This document shows positions 10,401 to 21,324 of a stretch of DNA of 64,000 nt, piece by piece. Position 1 is the first letter of the stretch, and each line of letters begins with the position of its first letter. The DNA comes from Granulicoccus phenolivorans DSM 17626 = NBRC 107789 = JCM 15570 (GTDB taxonomy: Bacteria > Actinomycetota > Actinomycetes > Propionibacteriales > Propionibacteriaceae), in the NCBI RefSeq assembly GCF_000423085.1, contig NZ_AUHH01000002.1, positions 62,001-126,000 on the forward strand, written 5' to 3'. The translations under genes were made by a program, and so were the position numbers. The notes below the pieces were generated by a model. The model saw only the letters and a list, made by a program, of their open reading frames with translations, was not told where the DNA came from and ran no database searches.

Positions 10401-12286
10401 GCCGCGAAAGCATCGGTGAAGCGCTTGCGGGCGATCGGGTCCCAGTCGCCCGGCGTACCGGGCACCTGCAGCCCGAAATCGAAGATCAGGTCGCGCGCGG
10501 AACCGGGGAGTTCCAGTTCGTAGGGCCGCTCGTCGACCACCCGGACGCCGAGCAGGCTCAGGTGTGGCATGACCTCCGACAGCGAGAAGCCCGCCCCCTG
10601 CCGAAAGACCTTGAGGCGCAGATCGACGCCGGGGTGGTCCCCCTCGGGCCGATACAGCACCATGTCCATCGGGTTGTCGGGCCCGAGTTGCCGCAGCGCC
10701 GCAATGTCCATCACCGCGTGCCGCGCGTCGAAGTCCTCCCGATACCCCGGGGGGAGCGCGGTGGCCACCGACCCGAGTGCCCCGGCCTCCTCGACGCCGC
10801 GGATTTCGTCGGCGAAGTCGTCGTCCCAGTTCCGGGCCGCCGCGCGGAGTTCGGCCTCCACCGCGGCGGAGTCGACCGGGGGCAGCGTCGCGCCGGGGGC
10901 CACGCGTACGGTGAAATGCAGCCGGGCCAGCAAGGATTCGCTCATCCGCGCCTGGTAGTCGACCGATTCGCCGTCGAAGTGCTTGCGCAGGATCGCTTCC
11001 ATCTTCAGCCGGACCCGGGTGGTGTACCGGTCCCGCGGCAGGAACACCAGCACCGAGGCATAGCGGCCGTACCGGTCCCCGCGCCAGAACAGCCGGACCT
11101 GGCGACGCTCCTTGAGCCGGGAGACCTGTTCGATCGTCGGGGCGAGCTCCTCGGCGGTGCCCTGGAAGAGTTCGTCGCGCGGATAGGACTCGATCACCCC
11201 GACCACCGACTTCGCCCCGTGCGAGTCGGGTTCATAGCCGGAGTGCCGCAGAATCTGATCGGCCTTGGAGCGCAGCAGCGGAATCCGGTGGACCGATTCG
11301 GCGTACGCGGAGACGGTGAACAGGCCCAGGAACCGGCGCTCGCCCAGCACCTCACCAGCATCGTTCATCAACCGGACGCCGATGTAGTCCCGGAAGCTGG
11401 GCCGGTGCACCCGGGCCCGGCGGTTGTCCTTGGTGATCACCAGAATCTGCGAGGCCTCCCCCGGCAGCGGAAGCGCACCGAAGGCGTTGTCGACCTCGTG
11501 CTCCTCGCGCAGGATGCCCAGCCCGGACCCGGCGATCGGTTCGTAGCGGGCGTGCCCCCCGGCCGCGTCGACCAGGCGGAACTCGTGGTAGCCGAGGAAG
11601 GTGTAGTTGTCGGCAACCAGCCATTCCAGCAGATCGATCGCCTGCGCCAACTGGGCGTCGTCCCCGGCCTGGCGCTGCAGCAGCGCGATCGTCTCGTGGA
11701 CGCGTTCGACCATCGGGCGCCAGTCGGAGGTGACCAGTTCGATCCGGGCCAGCGCGGCCGCCAGCCCCTCGATCAGTGCGGCGGCGAGTTCGTCGCGGGA
11801 CTTGTCACAGGTCGGCGGCAGCAGTTCCAGATGGATCCACGACTCCCGGTGCAGCCCCGGGTCGCTGAACGCGGGGGCTTCGGACAGGATCTCCTGCAGT
11901 TCCCCGTCGGCGGTGCGGCGTACGCTGAACTGCGGATGCACCAGATCCTGGATGTTCCAGTGCTGCCGCAGTGCCTCCATGCTCATCGTGTCGACCAGGA
12001 ACGGCAGATCCTTGCTGACGATCTGGACGACCGCCGCCCCGACGTCCCACCCGTCCCCCTCGGGATCGGGCCAGTGCACCTCGATCCGGGGCCCGTCACC
12101 GCCACGGCCGGCCAGTTTGAAGTGGCGCAGCATGATCCCGCACAGCGCCTCCGGGCTGCGGGTGTCCTGGTCCTGATCGTCCACGTGGCGCAGATAGCGG
12201 CGGACCACCCGTTCGACATCGGTTCCCTCGGGCAGCAGCCCGGAGCGGCTCACTGACTCCACCAACGCTGACGGCAGTCCAGACAT
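7442..12286 (-). CDS. NAD-specific glutamate dehydrogenase, large (about 180 kDa) type
   Basis: Very long protein of 1,614 residues that oxidatively deaminates L-glutamate to 2-oxoglutarate with NAD+. The N-terminal half carries the ACT-like regulatory regions of this class (IVSKDLPFLVDTMSMEA; IVSKD-type beta strands). The catalytic core lies in the second half, with GGLRWSDRREDFRTEILGL, the lysine-bearing VPVGAKGGFYPKR, and CVGIGDMSGDVFGNGM for the dinucleotide domain. A long helical C-terminal region follows. Length matches the family norm, and the ATG has GGGAGG just upstream. The gene stands alone, divergent from the DUF2505 gene. It would feed glutamate carbon into the TCA cycle. Confidence 0.95.
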   Translation of the reverse strand: MSGLPSALVESVSRSGLLPEGTDVERVVRRYLRHVDDQDQDTRSPEALCGIMLRHFKLAGRGGDGPRIEVHWPDPEGDGWDVGAAVVQIVSKDLPFLVDTMSMEALRQHWNIQDLVHPQFSVRRTADGELQEILSEAPAFSDPGLHRESWIHLELLPPTCDKSRDELAAALIEGLAAALARIELVTSDWRPMVERVHETIALLQRQAGDDAQLAQAIDLLEWLVADNYTFLGYHEFRLVDAAGGHARYEPIAGSGLGILREEHEVDNAFGALPLPGEASQILVITKDNRRARVHRPSFRDYIGVRLMNDAGEVLGERRFLGLFTVSAYAESVHRIPLLRSKADQILRHSGYEPDSHGAKSVVGVIESYPRDELFQGTAEELAPTIEQVSRLKERRQVRLFWRGDRYGRYASVLVFLPRDRYTTRVRLKMEAILRKHFDGESVDYQARMSESLLARLHFTVRVAPGATLPPVDSAAVEAELRAAARNWDDDFADEIRGVEEAGALGSVATALPPGYREDFDARHAVMDIAALRQLGPDNPMDMVLYRPEGDHPGVDLRLKVFRQGAGFSLSEVMPHLSLLGVRVVDERPYELELPGSARDLIFDFGLQVPGTPGDWDPIARKRFTDAFAASYEGRCGADSLNELVVRAGLEWQEVSWLRAISRYLGQLGLPFSQNYIAEALRANPILATGLVELFRAKFDPAAHDAARVTALTGQLTEELDQVASLDQDRILRSMLSVLAATVRTNAFRTDDLPGLPAVDRAIALKVLPGQLTDAPHPRPAYEVFVDSPRVGGVHLRFGKVARGGLRWSDRREDFRTEILGLVKAQMVKNTVIVPVGAKGGFYPKRLPDPSVDRDAWRAEGEACYRIFINALLDVTDDLATGTDGATGSDSPIIRPTDVVCYDDADPYLVVAADKGTASFSDMANEIAVQRGYWLGDAFASGGATGYDHKEMGITARGAWESVKRHFREIGTDPFNDDFTCVGIGDMSGDVFGNGMLYTPHIGLVAAFNHLHIFVDPDPDPAAGFAERTRLFDLPRSSWADYNTDLISQGGGVWPRTAKSIPVSPQMQIALGLDSDVTALPPNDLIRAILTAPVDLLWNGGIGTYVKATGETNRDVGDRTNDALRINGAELRCQVVGEGGNLGLTQAGRVEYARAGGRLNTDFIDNSAGVDTSDHEVNIKILLATEVEAGRLGVPERNELLASMTDTVAEHVLAHNYDQNLALANALAHAASTCAVHQRLIDDLVRRGYIDRKLEGLPTESQMKERVAAGEGLSGPELCTVLAWTKIAIADEVLASDLPEDPYLADRLLSYFPEQLRQAYADRMPKHQLHREIITTVAVNRFVNASGITVAHRLHDETGAAVPDIIRAQLSARAIFAVGTDETLTRRLDHRVSAEVQTRIRVELRRLVERGTRWMLQNRRAPIDIPEVIQQFAGPVGTIKANLSQLLIGRAGAQAEERRAELMAADVPERLASVVAAAPTLFEALIIVEQALEMERDVLEVARVYLQVAEVLRLDQLGDQISALPRQDRWDSLARGSMRDDLQHLHAELTLDVFSRSGGPEGEDEHERLDAAERVERWKERVSGLAGVESVVAAATEFEPDLARLSVALRAIRSL

Positions 12287-12378
12287 GTCTTCCTCCCGGT
12301 GAGTTCCCTCACCCTATCGAGCGGCGAAACGGCATGGAACAGCACCGGGTCGCCGATCGGGTTCGGCATGATGACCCC

Positions 12379-12864
12379 ATGGAGATCAATGCTCGCGCCG
12401 ACTTCGCCGCGCCGACCGGTGCCGTGTTCACGATGTTGACCACCGAGGAGTATCTGCGGCGGGTCAGTGCCGCGGCCGAGGCGACCGAGGCCGAGGAGAG
12501 CGTGTCCGGCGCGGTCACCCGGACGCGCCGGGCCCTGCCCGCCCCCGAACCGCTGCACGCGGTGACCGGCCGCACGGTGACGGTGACCCAGGTGATCGAC
12601 TGGGGCGCCCCGGACCAGTCGGGGACGCATCGGGGCCGGATCCGGATCACCGTGGAGGGCCAGCCGGCCCGGATGGAAGGCACCGCGGATCTGGTGCCGA
12701 CCCCCTCGGGGACCACTGTCCGGATCCGCGGCGACTTCGAGGTGAAGCTGCCGCTGTTCGGCCGCAAGGTCGAGCAACTGTGCGCCCCGATGATCAGCGA
12801 CGCGATCGGGGTCGAGCAGAGTGTCGGCACCCAGTGGCTGGCCGAGCATCCCGAGGGCCGCTGA
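12379..12864 (+). CDS. DUF2505 family protein
   Basis: Protein of 161 residues starting MEINARADFAAPTGAVFTML. It resembles the actinobacterial DUF2505 family, which has a START/SRPBCC-like alpha/beta lipid-binding fold: an amphipathic N-terminal strand, AVFTMLTTEEYLRR helix, alternating beta strands, then a long C-terminal helix ending QWLAEHPEGR. Function unknown; ligand binding is inferred from the fold. CATGAT lies just upstream of the ATG, fitting a leaderless transcript. One base separates its stop from the methyltransferase start, so the two are translationally linked. Confidence 0.75.
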   Translation: MEINARADFAAPTGAVFTMLTTEEYLRRVSAAAEATEAEESVSGAVTRTRRALPAPEPLHAVTGRTVTVTQVIDWGAPDQSGTHRGRIRITVEGQPARMEGTADLVPTPSGTTVRIRGDFEVKLPLFGRKVEQLCAPMISDAIGVEQSVGTQWLAEHPEGR

Positions 12865-12865
12865 G

Positions 12866-13681
12866 TTGAGCAACCGCTACACCCACGGCCACCACGAGTC
12901 GGTGCTGCGCTCGCACCGCCGGCGCACCGCGGAGAACTCCGCGGGCTACCTGGTGCCGCACCTGTCGGGCGACCAGGACTTGCTCGACGTGGGCTGTGGC
13001 CCCGGCACGATCACGGTCGACCTGGCCGCCCGGGTGCGCCGGGTGACCGCGCTGGAGGTGTCCGAACCGGCCCTGCAGCTGGCCCGGGAGACCGCCACCG
13101 CGGCCGGCGTGGCCAATATCGACTTCGCCATCGGCGACGCGCAGCACCTGGACCTGCCCGACGCCTGCTTCGATGTGGTGCATGCCCACCAAGTGCTCCA
13201 GCATCTGGCCGACCCGGTCGCGGCGCTGCGCGAGATGATCCGGGTCACCCGGCCCGGCGGGCTGGTCGCGGTCCGGGACGCGGACTACCACGGGTTCATC
13301 TGGTATCCCGCCGTCCCCGGTCTGGACCGGTGGCTCGAGCTGTACCAGGAGGTCGCCCGGGCCAATCACGCCGAACCGGACGCCGGCCGGCACCTGTACG
13401 CCTGGGCGCTGGCCGCGGTCGGCGACGCGAGCACCGGGTCGGCCGCGGAAGTAATCCCCTCGGCATCGGCCTGGTGTTTCGCCACCGAGGCCGACCGGAG
13501 CTGGTGGAGCGAGTCCTGGGCCGCCCGGGCCACCGAGTCGGACTTCGCCGAGCAGGCCCGGGAAGCCGGCCACCCCGACACCGAACTCGCCGCGATCGCG
13601 GCCGCCTGGCGGGAATGGGGCGCCAGTCCCGGCGGGTGGCTGCTGATCCCGCACGGGGAGGTGCTGATCCGCACGCAGTGA
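12866..13681 (+). CDS. Class I SAM-dependent methyltransferase (UbiE/MenG-like)
   Basis: Product of 271 residues. Motif I LLDVGCGPGTITVDLA lies near residue 40, the acidic post-I residue follows in TALEVSEPA, DAQHLDLPDACFDVVHAHQVLQHL is motif II, and RPGGLVAVRDADY is motif III. This layout is that of small-molecule methyltransferases of the UbiE/Coq5 type. The C-terminal extension contains Trp-rich segments probably forming the substrate lid. The TTG start is taken because it follows the DUF2505 stop by one base and directly precedes a plausible N-terminus, SNRYTHGHHESVL. Substrate unknown. Confidence 0.85.
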   Translation: MSNRYTHGHHESVLRSHRRRTAENSAGYLVPHLSGDQDLLDVGCGPGTITVDLAARVRRVTALEVSEPALQLARETATAAGVANIDFAIGDAQHLDLPDACFDVVHAHQVLQHLADPVAALREMIRVTRPGGLVAVRDADYHGFIWYPAVPGLDRWLELYQEVARANHAEPDAGRHLYAWALAAVGDASTGSAAEVIPSASAWCFATEADRSWWSESWAARATESDFAEQAREAGHPDTELAAIAAAWREWGASPGGWLLIPHGEVLIRTQ

Positions 13682-13688
13682 CCCGGGC

Positions 13689-14537
13689 TCAGCCGGCCTT
13701 TTTGCGGGACTTCTTCGGGACCGATTCGGTGGCCGCCGGTTCGGGCGTACCGCCCTCGCGGCGCTTCTTCGCCGCCTCGACCGAGGCGCGCAGCGCGGCA
13801 ACCAGGTCGACCACATCGGCCTCCTTGGGGGACGCGGCGGTCTCCTCGGGCACTTCGGTCCCGGCCAGTTTGGCCTGCACGACCTCTTCGAGCGCCTCGC
13901 GGTAGTCGTCGGTGTAGTCCTCGGGGTTGAAGTCACCTTCCAGGGCCTCGATGAAGGTCTGCGCCATCGCGACCTCCGCGTCGGAAACACTGATCTCGGC
14001 CGGCGGTGCGGCGAAGGAGCCGTCGCGCAGTTCATCGGGCCACAGCATCGTGTGCATCAGCAGCAGGTCGTCCTTGACCCGGACCAGGGCCAGGTTCTCC
14101 CGCGAGCGCAGCGCGACCTTCACCACGGCTGCCTTGCCCGCGGCCTTCAGGGCGTCGCGCAGCAGCACGTACGGCTTGGCGCCGGGCCCGTCGGCCTGCA
14201 GGAAGTAGGTCTTGTTGAAGTAGGTCGGGTCGACCTCGGCCTCGTCGACGAACTCCATCACCTCCACCGCCTTGGTGGTGCTCAGCGGCAGGTTGTCGAA
14301 GTCGGACTTCTCCAGGATGGCCAGCCGCCCATCGGGGGTCTCGTAGCCCTTGGCGATCTCGTTGTACGGGATCTCCTGCTCGCAGATCTCGCAGACCCGT
14401 TTGTACTTGATCCGGCCACCGTCGGCGGGGTGCACCTGGCGGAAGGAGATGTCCTTCTCCTCGGTGGCGGAGTACAGCTTGACCGGGATCGAGACCAGCC
14501 CGAAGGAGATCGCGCCCTTCCAGATCGAACGTGGCAT
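13689..14537 (-). CDS. ku: Non-homologous end-joining protein Ku
   Basis: Bacterial Ku of about 283 residues: a homodimeric ring that binds double-strand DNA ends and recruits ligase LigD. It begins MPRSIWKGAISFGLVSIPVKLYSAT, and continues with Ku-core landmarks ISFRQVH, KRVCEICEQEIPYNEIAKGYE, TYFNKTYFLQAD and MLWPDELRD. It ends in a Lys/Arg tail (KKSRKKAG), the usual bacterial Ku C-terminal DNA-binding extension. The ATG at 14537 has AAGGAG at good spacing; another ATG nine bases upstream is too close to that site. No ligD is seen in the window. It is the last gene of a three-gene minus-strand run behind the acyltransferase. Confidence 0.95.
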   Translation of the reverse strand: MPRSIWKGAISFGLVSIPVKLYSATEEKDISFRQVHPADGGRIKYKRVCEICEQEIPYNEIAKGYETPDGRLAILEKSDFDNLPLSTTKAVEVMEFVDEAEVDPTYFNKTYFLQADGPGAKPYVLLRDALKAAGKAAVVKVALRSRENLALVRVKDDLLLMHTMLWPDELRDGSFAAPPAEISVSDAEVAMAQTFIEALEGDFNPEDYTDDYREALEEVVQAKLAGTEVPEETAASPKEADVVDLVAALRASVEAAKKRREGGTPEPAATESVPKKSRKKAG

Positions 14538-14542
14538 GGTCG

Positions 14543-15067
14543 TCATTCTCCTTGGTCCGGGGTCAGCACCCCGGTCAACTGCGCGCCGAGGTCGGCGGCC
14601 TCGCCGGGGGCGTACCACAGCAGGTCGTGGTCGCTGACGAACTGCTGCACCGCCGGATCGTCCCAGGCGGCTTCGAGCGTACGCCCGGCCCAGGCCGCAC
14701 TCAGCGCCGCGCGGTCCGCGGCGGCGGCCGGCTCATCGGCGAACCAGGCCCGGATCCGGCGCGGGTCCACCGCGGGCACCGCGACGGTCCCGTACGCGAC
14801 CGGGGCCACCGATCCGGGCAGCCGGTCCACCTCGACGGCGCAGACCAGCCGGGGCCGGTCGGCCAGCACCCCGGCCAGGGAGGCGAACACCTGGGCGGCA
14901 TAGTCGGGTTCCTCCGGGTCCCCGTCCGGGGCGTACCCGAAGGTCGCCAGCAGCGCGGGGGTGGCGGCGTACGCGGGCCCGGCCGGGGTCACCGGCCCCT
15001 GGGTCAGGGCCTGCAGGTCCGCCACCGTGCAGGCGACGAAGACCAGGGGGCGCTCACTGCTCGGCAT
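14543..15067 (-). CDS. Conserved actinobacterial protein, DUF6912-like
   Basis: Protein of 174 residues, MPSSERPLVFVACTVADLQAL to LTPDQGE. The alternating pattern PLVFVACTVADLQAL, AAQVFASLAGVLADRPRLVCAVEVD, RIRAWFADEPAA, and a C-terminal LLWYAPGEAADL resembles the short actinobacterial DUF6912 proteins, whose function is unknown; the family assignment is from memory. Its start overlaps the end of the acyltransferase gene by 14 bases and its stop is 5 bases before the Ku start, so all three are probably translated from one mRNA. No catalytic motif is visible. Confidence 0.6.
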   Translation of the reverse strand: MPSSERPLVFVACTVADLQALTQGPVTPAGPAYAATPALLATFGYAPDGDPEEPDYAAQVFASLAGVLADRPRLVCAVEVDRLPGSVAPVAYGTVAVPAVDPRRIRAWFADEPAAAADRAALSAAWAGRTLEAAWDDPAVQQFVSDHDLLWYAPGEAADLGAQLTGVLTPDQGE

Positions 15068-16490
15068 CGGCGCTCCCCAGGGCGGCCTCGAGTTCGGCCA
15101 GCGCACTGTGCAGGCACTCGGCCAGCAGGTCCAGGTCGGCGACCCCGGTGCGGTCCCCGACCAGGCCGAAGCAGACCCGGCCGGCATAGGAGGTGATGCC
15201 GATCGCGAGCTGGTGTCCGGGCTCCAGCGGCAGCACCGGGAAGCTCGCCACCAGCTCCGCGGTCCCGGCGTACAGGGTGTGCTGGGGTCCGGGCACGTTG
15301 GTGATCAGCAGGTCGTGCGGGCGACGGACCAGGTCCCCACCGACCCGTACGCCGAGCGCGTGCAGGGTGCCCGGGGCGAAGCCGGCCAGATCGGAGAGGG
15401 TGCGCGCATCGACCGCCCGGCCGCGGTCGGTGTGGGCATGGGTGCCGAAGGCGACCTGGTCGAGCCGGATCTTCGGGTTGGGTTCTCCGATCGGCAACGC
15501 CATCAGATGCCCGACCACCTTGGTGCCCGGCGCCAGCACCTCCTCGGATTCGTCGGTGACACTCATCGGCACCAGGGCCAGCAGGTCCGGGCGCTGGACG
15601 ACGCCCTCGGAGCGGGCCGCCAGCCACAGCCGCAGCGCCCCGGTGACCACCGCGAGCACCAGATCGTTGATGGTGCGGTGTGGCGCCAGCGCGTTCAGCT
15701 CCTTGAGCCGGGCGAGTTCGATGACCTCCATCGCGACCCGGCGGTGCTGGCTGATCGGCCCGGCCAGCGGCGAGTCAAGCCGGGGTCGGCTGCGCCGCAG
15801 GGCCAGCGAGGCCAGATCCCCGAAGGCACCGCCGACGCCGCCGACCGCCTCCCCGACGGCGACCATCGCGCCGAGGGCGCCGGTGACGGTACGCTGCGCC
15901 GTCCGGACCAGGGCCTCGGAATCGGCCAGCCCCTCCTGCAGCCCACTGAGCACCAGGTCCACCGGACGCGGTTCGGCGGCCGGTTCCCAGTCGGCTCCGA
16001 AGTCCTCCTCATCGGGATCGGGCTCGGTGTCCAGCAGCACCTGGGCCAGGTCGACCGCGTCGACGCCGTCGATCAGCACCGGATGGGTCTTGGAGACCAC
16101 CGCGAACCGGTTGTCGGCCAGGCCCTCGACCAGGTAGCACTCCCACAGCGGGCGGCTGCGGTCCAGCCGGCGGGATTCGACCCGGCCGGCGAACTCGCGC
16201 AGCTGCTGCCAGCTGCCCGGGCGGGGCAACGCGGCCCGGCGTACGTGATAGTTCAGATCGAAGTCCTCGTCGTCGACCCAGACCGGGGCCGCGAGGCCGC
16301 CGGGCACGTTGCGCACCCGCATCCGGTAGCGGGGCACGAACGCCAGTCGGGACCGAATGAGTTCGACGAGGCTCTGCGGGTCGAACCCGTCAGGAATGCG
16401 AAAGATGTCGATCGAGCCGACGTGCCCCGGGGTGTGCTGGGTATCGACGGCCAGCATCGACGTCTCGCGGTCGGTGAGGCGTTCTGGCAT
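15054..16490 (-). CDS. Wax ester synthase/diacylglycerol acyltransferase family protein with altered active site
   Basis: Protein of 478 residues beginning MPERLTDRETSMLAVDTQHTPGHVGS, a typical WS/DGAT N-terminus. Such enzymes esterify fatty alcohols or diacylglycerol with acyl-CoA. The family active-site motif HHxxxDG appears as HPVLIDG (about residues 132-138): the second His, usually considered catalytic, is Pro. Other landmarks are present: RPLWECYLVEGL, TINDLVLAVVTGALR, LVPMSVTDESEE, and NVPGPQHTLYAGTAEL near the C-terminus. It may be a divergent acyltransferase or a binding protein. It is the first gene of the run with DUF6912-like and ku. Confidence 0.8.
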   Translation of the reverse strand: MPERLTDRETSMLAVDTQHTPGHVGSIDIFRIPDGFDPQSLVELIRSRLAFVPRYRMRVRNVPGGLAAPVWVDDEDFDLNYHVRRAALPRPGSWQQLREFAGRVESRRLDRSRPLWECYLVEGLADNRFAVVSKTHPVLIDGVDAVDLAQVLLDTEPDPDEEDFGADWEPAAEPRPVDLVLSGLQEGLADSEALVRTAQRTVTGALGAMVAVGEAVGGVGGAFGDLASLALRRSRPRLDSPLAGPISQHRRVAMEVIELARLKELNALAPHRTINDLVLAVVTGALRLWLAARSEGVVQRPDLLALVPMSVTDESEEVLAPGTKVVGHLMALPIGEPNPKIRLDQVAFGTHAHTDRGRAVDARTLSDLAGFAPGTLHALGVRVGGDLVRRPHDLLITNVPGPQHTLYAGTAELVASFPVLPLEPGHQLAIGITSYAGRVCFGLVGDRTGVADLDLLAECLHSALAELEAALGSADAEQ

Positions 16491-16577
16491 GGCGTCTACG
16501 CTACCCGGCCCCGAGTTGTCCACAGGGTGCCGCCCCGGATGTGGCGCGCGGACCGGCCGCGGCGGCAGAGTCGAACC

Positions 16578-17066
16578 ATGAGTTGCCTGCGGATCGAACC
16601 GCTGCCCGATCACCGCCCGCCCCCGCTGCTGCGGCTGGCCCCCGAGCCCGAGACCTGGCCCACGCTGCCGTTGACCGAGGATCCCCCCGAGGTGGCCGAG
16701 GCCCCGGCGGATCCGCAGGCGCGGGCGTTCGCGGTCACCCTGGTCCGGGCGATCGTCGAGGTGTTGGGCGCCCGGCGCCCGCCGGCCCAGCTCACCCGTT
16801 GGGTCAGCGACGAACTGTTGGGTGATGTGCACCTGCTGGCCCGGCTGTACGCCCGCTCCCCCGAGCGCCCGCGGCTGTGCAGTGTGCACGTGCAGTTCCC
16901 CCGGGCCGACGCCGCCGAGGTGGCCGCCCGGCTGGAACGCGCGGGGCGCTCCTCGGCGCTCGCGTTGCGGTTGGACCGGGTCGGTGATCGGTGGCTGGGG
17001 CAGACGATCTGTTTCGGCCCGCCCGCCCTGGTGTCAGCTCCGGTTGGTGTAGGTCTTGCCGGGTGA
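16578..17066 (+). CDS. Rv3235-family protein
   Basis: Product of 162 residues, MSCLRIEPLPDHRPPPLLRL onward. After a Pro-rich head of about 45 residues comes a helix, QARAFAVTLVRAIVEVLGARR, then AQLTRWVSDELLGDVHLLARL and RLCSVHVQFPRADAAEVAARL. This is the pattern of the small actinobacterial Rv3235 family, also encoded close to secA in mycobacteria. Function unknown. Its 3' end overlaps the 3' end of the convergent deacetylase gene by 33 bases. Confidence 0.75.
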   Translation: MSCLRIEPLPDHRPPPLLRLAPEPETWPTLPLTEDPPEVAEAPADPQARAFAVTLVRAIVEVLGARRPPAQLTRWVSDELLGDVHLLARLYARSPERPRLCSVHVQFPRADAAEVAARLERAGRSSALALRLDRVGDRWLGQTICFGPPALVSAPVGVGLAG

Positions 17067-17987
17067 GGTGGAGCCGAACAGTTCGGTGACCGTCACCACC
17101 TGGTAGCCGTCGTTCTGCAGGTCGGTGACCACGTTCTCCACCGCGTCCACGGTGGTGGAGTGGATGTCGTGCATCAGGATCACCGAGCCGTTGCGGGTCT
17201 GCTGGGCGACGACCTTGCGGATCGCGGTCGGATTGCGCGACTGCCAGTCCAGGGTGTCGACATCCCACAGGATGACCGCTTCGCCGGTCTCCCCGGCGAT
17301 CTCCCGGACGGTGGAGTTGGTGGCGCCGTACGGCGGCCGGAAGACCTTCGTGGTCTTCCCGGTGGTGTCGGCGATGCGCTGCTGATTGCCGCTGATCTCC
17401 TTGCGGACGCCGGCCGCTCCGAGCTTGGTGAGATCGGGGTGGGAGATGCTGTGGTTGGCGACTTCCATGCCGGGGGTGTCGGCGACCCGTTTGGCCATCG
17501 CCGGGTCGGCCTTCACATTGACCCCCTGCATGAAGAAGGTCGCCCGGGCGCCCTTGCGGTTCAGGATGTCCAGCAGCCGGCCGGTGTCCTTGCCGGGGCC
17601 GTCGTCGAAGGTGAGCGCCACGCACTTGACCTGGCCGCAGTCGACCTGGCCGGCGGGCATCGGCTTGGCGGGGCCGGACGTCGCCGCGGGGCTCGCCGAG
17701 CCGCTCGGGGTCGCGGTGCCCTTGGGAGTGGCGGTGCCGCCCGGGGTGGCGGTGCCCCTGGGGGTCGCGGTGCCCTGCGGGGTGCCGCTCGCGCCGGGGG
17801 TCGCCGTGGCGGACGCGGCGGGGGTCGGATCGGCGGTGGGTTCCGGCGTACGGGTCGGCGTCGGGGTGCTGATCGGGGCGGGGGTCACTTCCGGGGTCGC
17901 GCTGGTGGTACTCGCGCACGCCGGGACGGCCAGCACGGCCAGTGCCAGGGGCACCGCGAGCAGCCGGGGGGAAGGCATCGGACGCAT
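17034..17987 (-). CDS. Secreted polysaccharide deacetylase (NodB homology)
   Basis: Protein of 317 residues, probably exported. A signal peptide (LLAVPLALAVLAVPAC) ends at a Cys in a non-ideal lipobox, VPAC, so it may be a lipoprotein. About 80 residues of Thr/Pro/Gly repeats (GTATPxGTATP) form a wall-spanning linker. The NodB domain follows: VALTFDDGPGKDTGRLL (metal Asp pair), NHSISHPDLTKL (metal His pair), FRPPYGATN, WDVDTLDWQ and ILMHDIHSTT. All five family motifs are present, so an active metal-dependent N- or O-deacetylase of peptidoglycan or another glycan is likely. The start at 17987 precedes the hydrophobic core. Confidence 0.88.
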   Translation of the reverse strand: MRPMPSPRLLAVPLALAVLAVPACASTTSATPEVTPAPISTPTPTRTPEPTADPTPAASATATPGASGTPQGTATPRGTATPGGTATPKGTATPSGSASPAATSGPAKPMPAGQVDCGQVKCVALTFDDGPGKDTGRLLDILNRKGARATFFMQGVNVKADPAMAKRVADTPGMEVANHSISHPDLTKLGAAGVRKEISGNQQRIADTTGKTTKVFRPPYGATNSTVREIAGETGEAVILWDVDTLDWQSRNPTAIRKVVAQQTRNGSVILMHDIHSTTVDAVENVVTDLQNDGYQVVTVTELFGSTSPGKTYTNRS

Positions 17988-18063
17988 GCGCGACACCCTA
18001 CGCGGGCCCCCGGCGCATTCCGGAATCGAACCGGGCGGTGTTACCGAAAGTTCAGCCGCCGGT

Positions 18064-21060
<2,997 letters not shown>

Positions 21061-21237
21061 TAGAGAGGACTCCTCGAAACGACTTGCAATGTGTACCGGC
21101 CCCGGGCCGCGACCGATCGGGCGCGACGGGCACTGCCCCATCGTAGGGGGTCGGACCCAATTGTCGGAGTCGGCCCGTCCGGAAAGGGCCGCTAGCATGA
21201 GCCGAGGTCGGAGGGGGAGGTCGGAGGGGGAGGCCGC

Positions 21238-21324
21238 ATGGGGATGGTTTTCGTGGCGATACTGGGCGCCAACGCGCTCAGCATGGCGGTGCTCAACTTC
21301 TTCGAGTGCCGACCTGGACAATGA
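21238..21324 (+). CDS. Small hydrophobic protein (28 residues), coupled to the next gene
   Basis: A short open frame with a strong ribosome binding site (GGAGGGGGAGG, about 5 bases before the ATG). It encodes [20 protein letters not shown] then FFECRPGQ, a single potential membrane segment. Its TGA overlaps the ATG at 21321 of the following membrane-protein frame (ATGA), the arrangement expected for translational coupling. It could be a genuine small membrane protein, a leader peptide, or a frameshifted N-terminus of the next gene. Confidence 0.45.
   Translation: MGMVFVAILGANALSMAVLNFFECRPGQ

Noticed and set aside
14543-15187. Longer version of the DUF6912-like protein starting at 15187
   Set aside because: The extra 40 residues are Trp/Cys/Pro-rich shadow of the overlapping acyltransferase end; the ATG at 15067 gives a sensible N-terminus.
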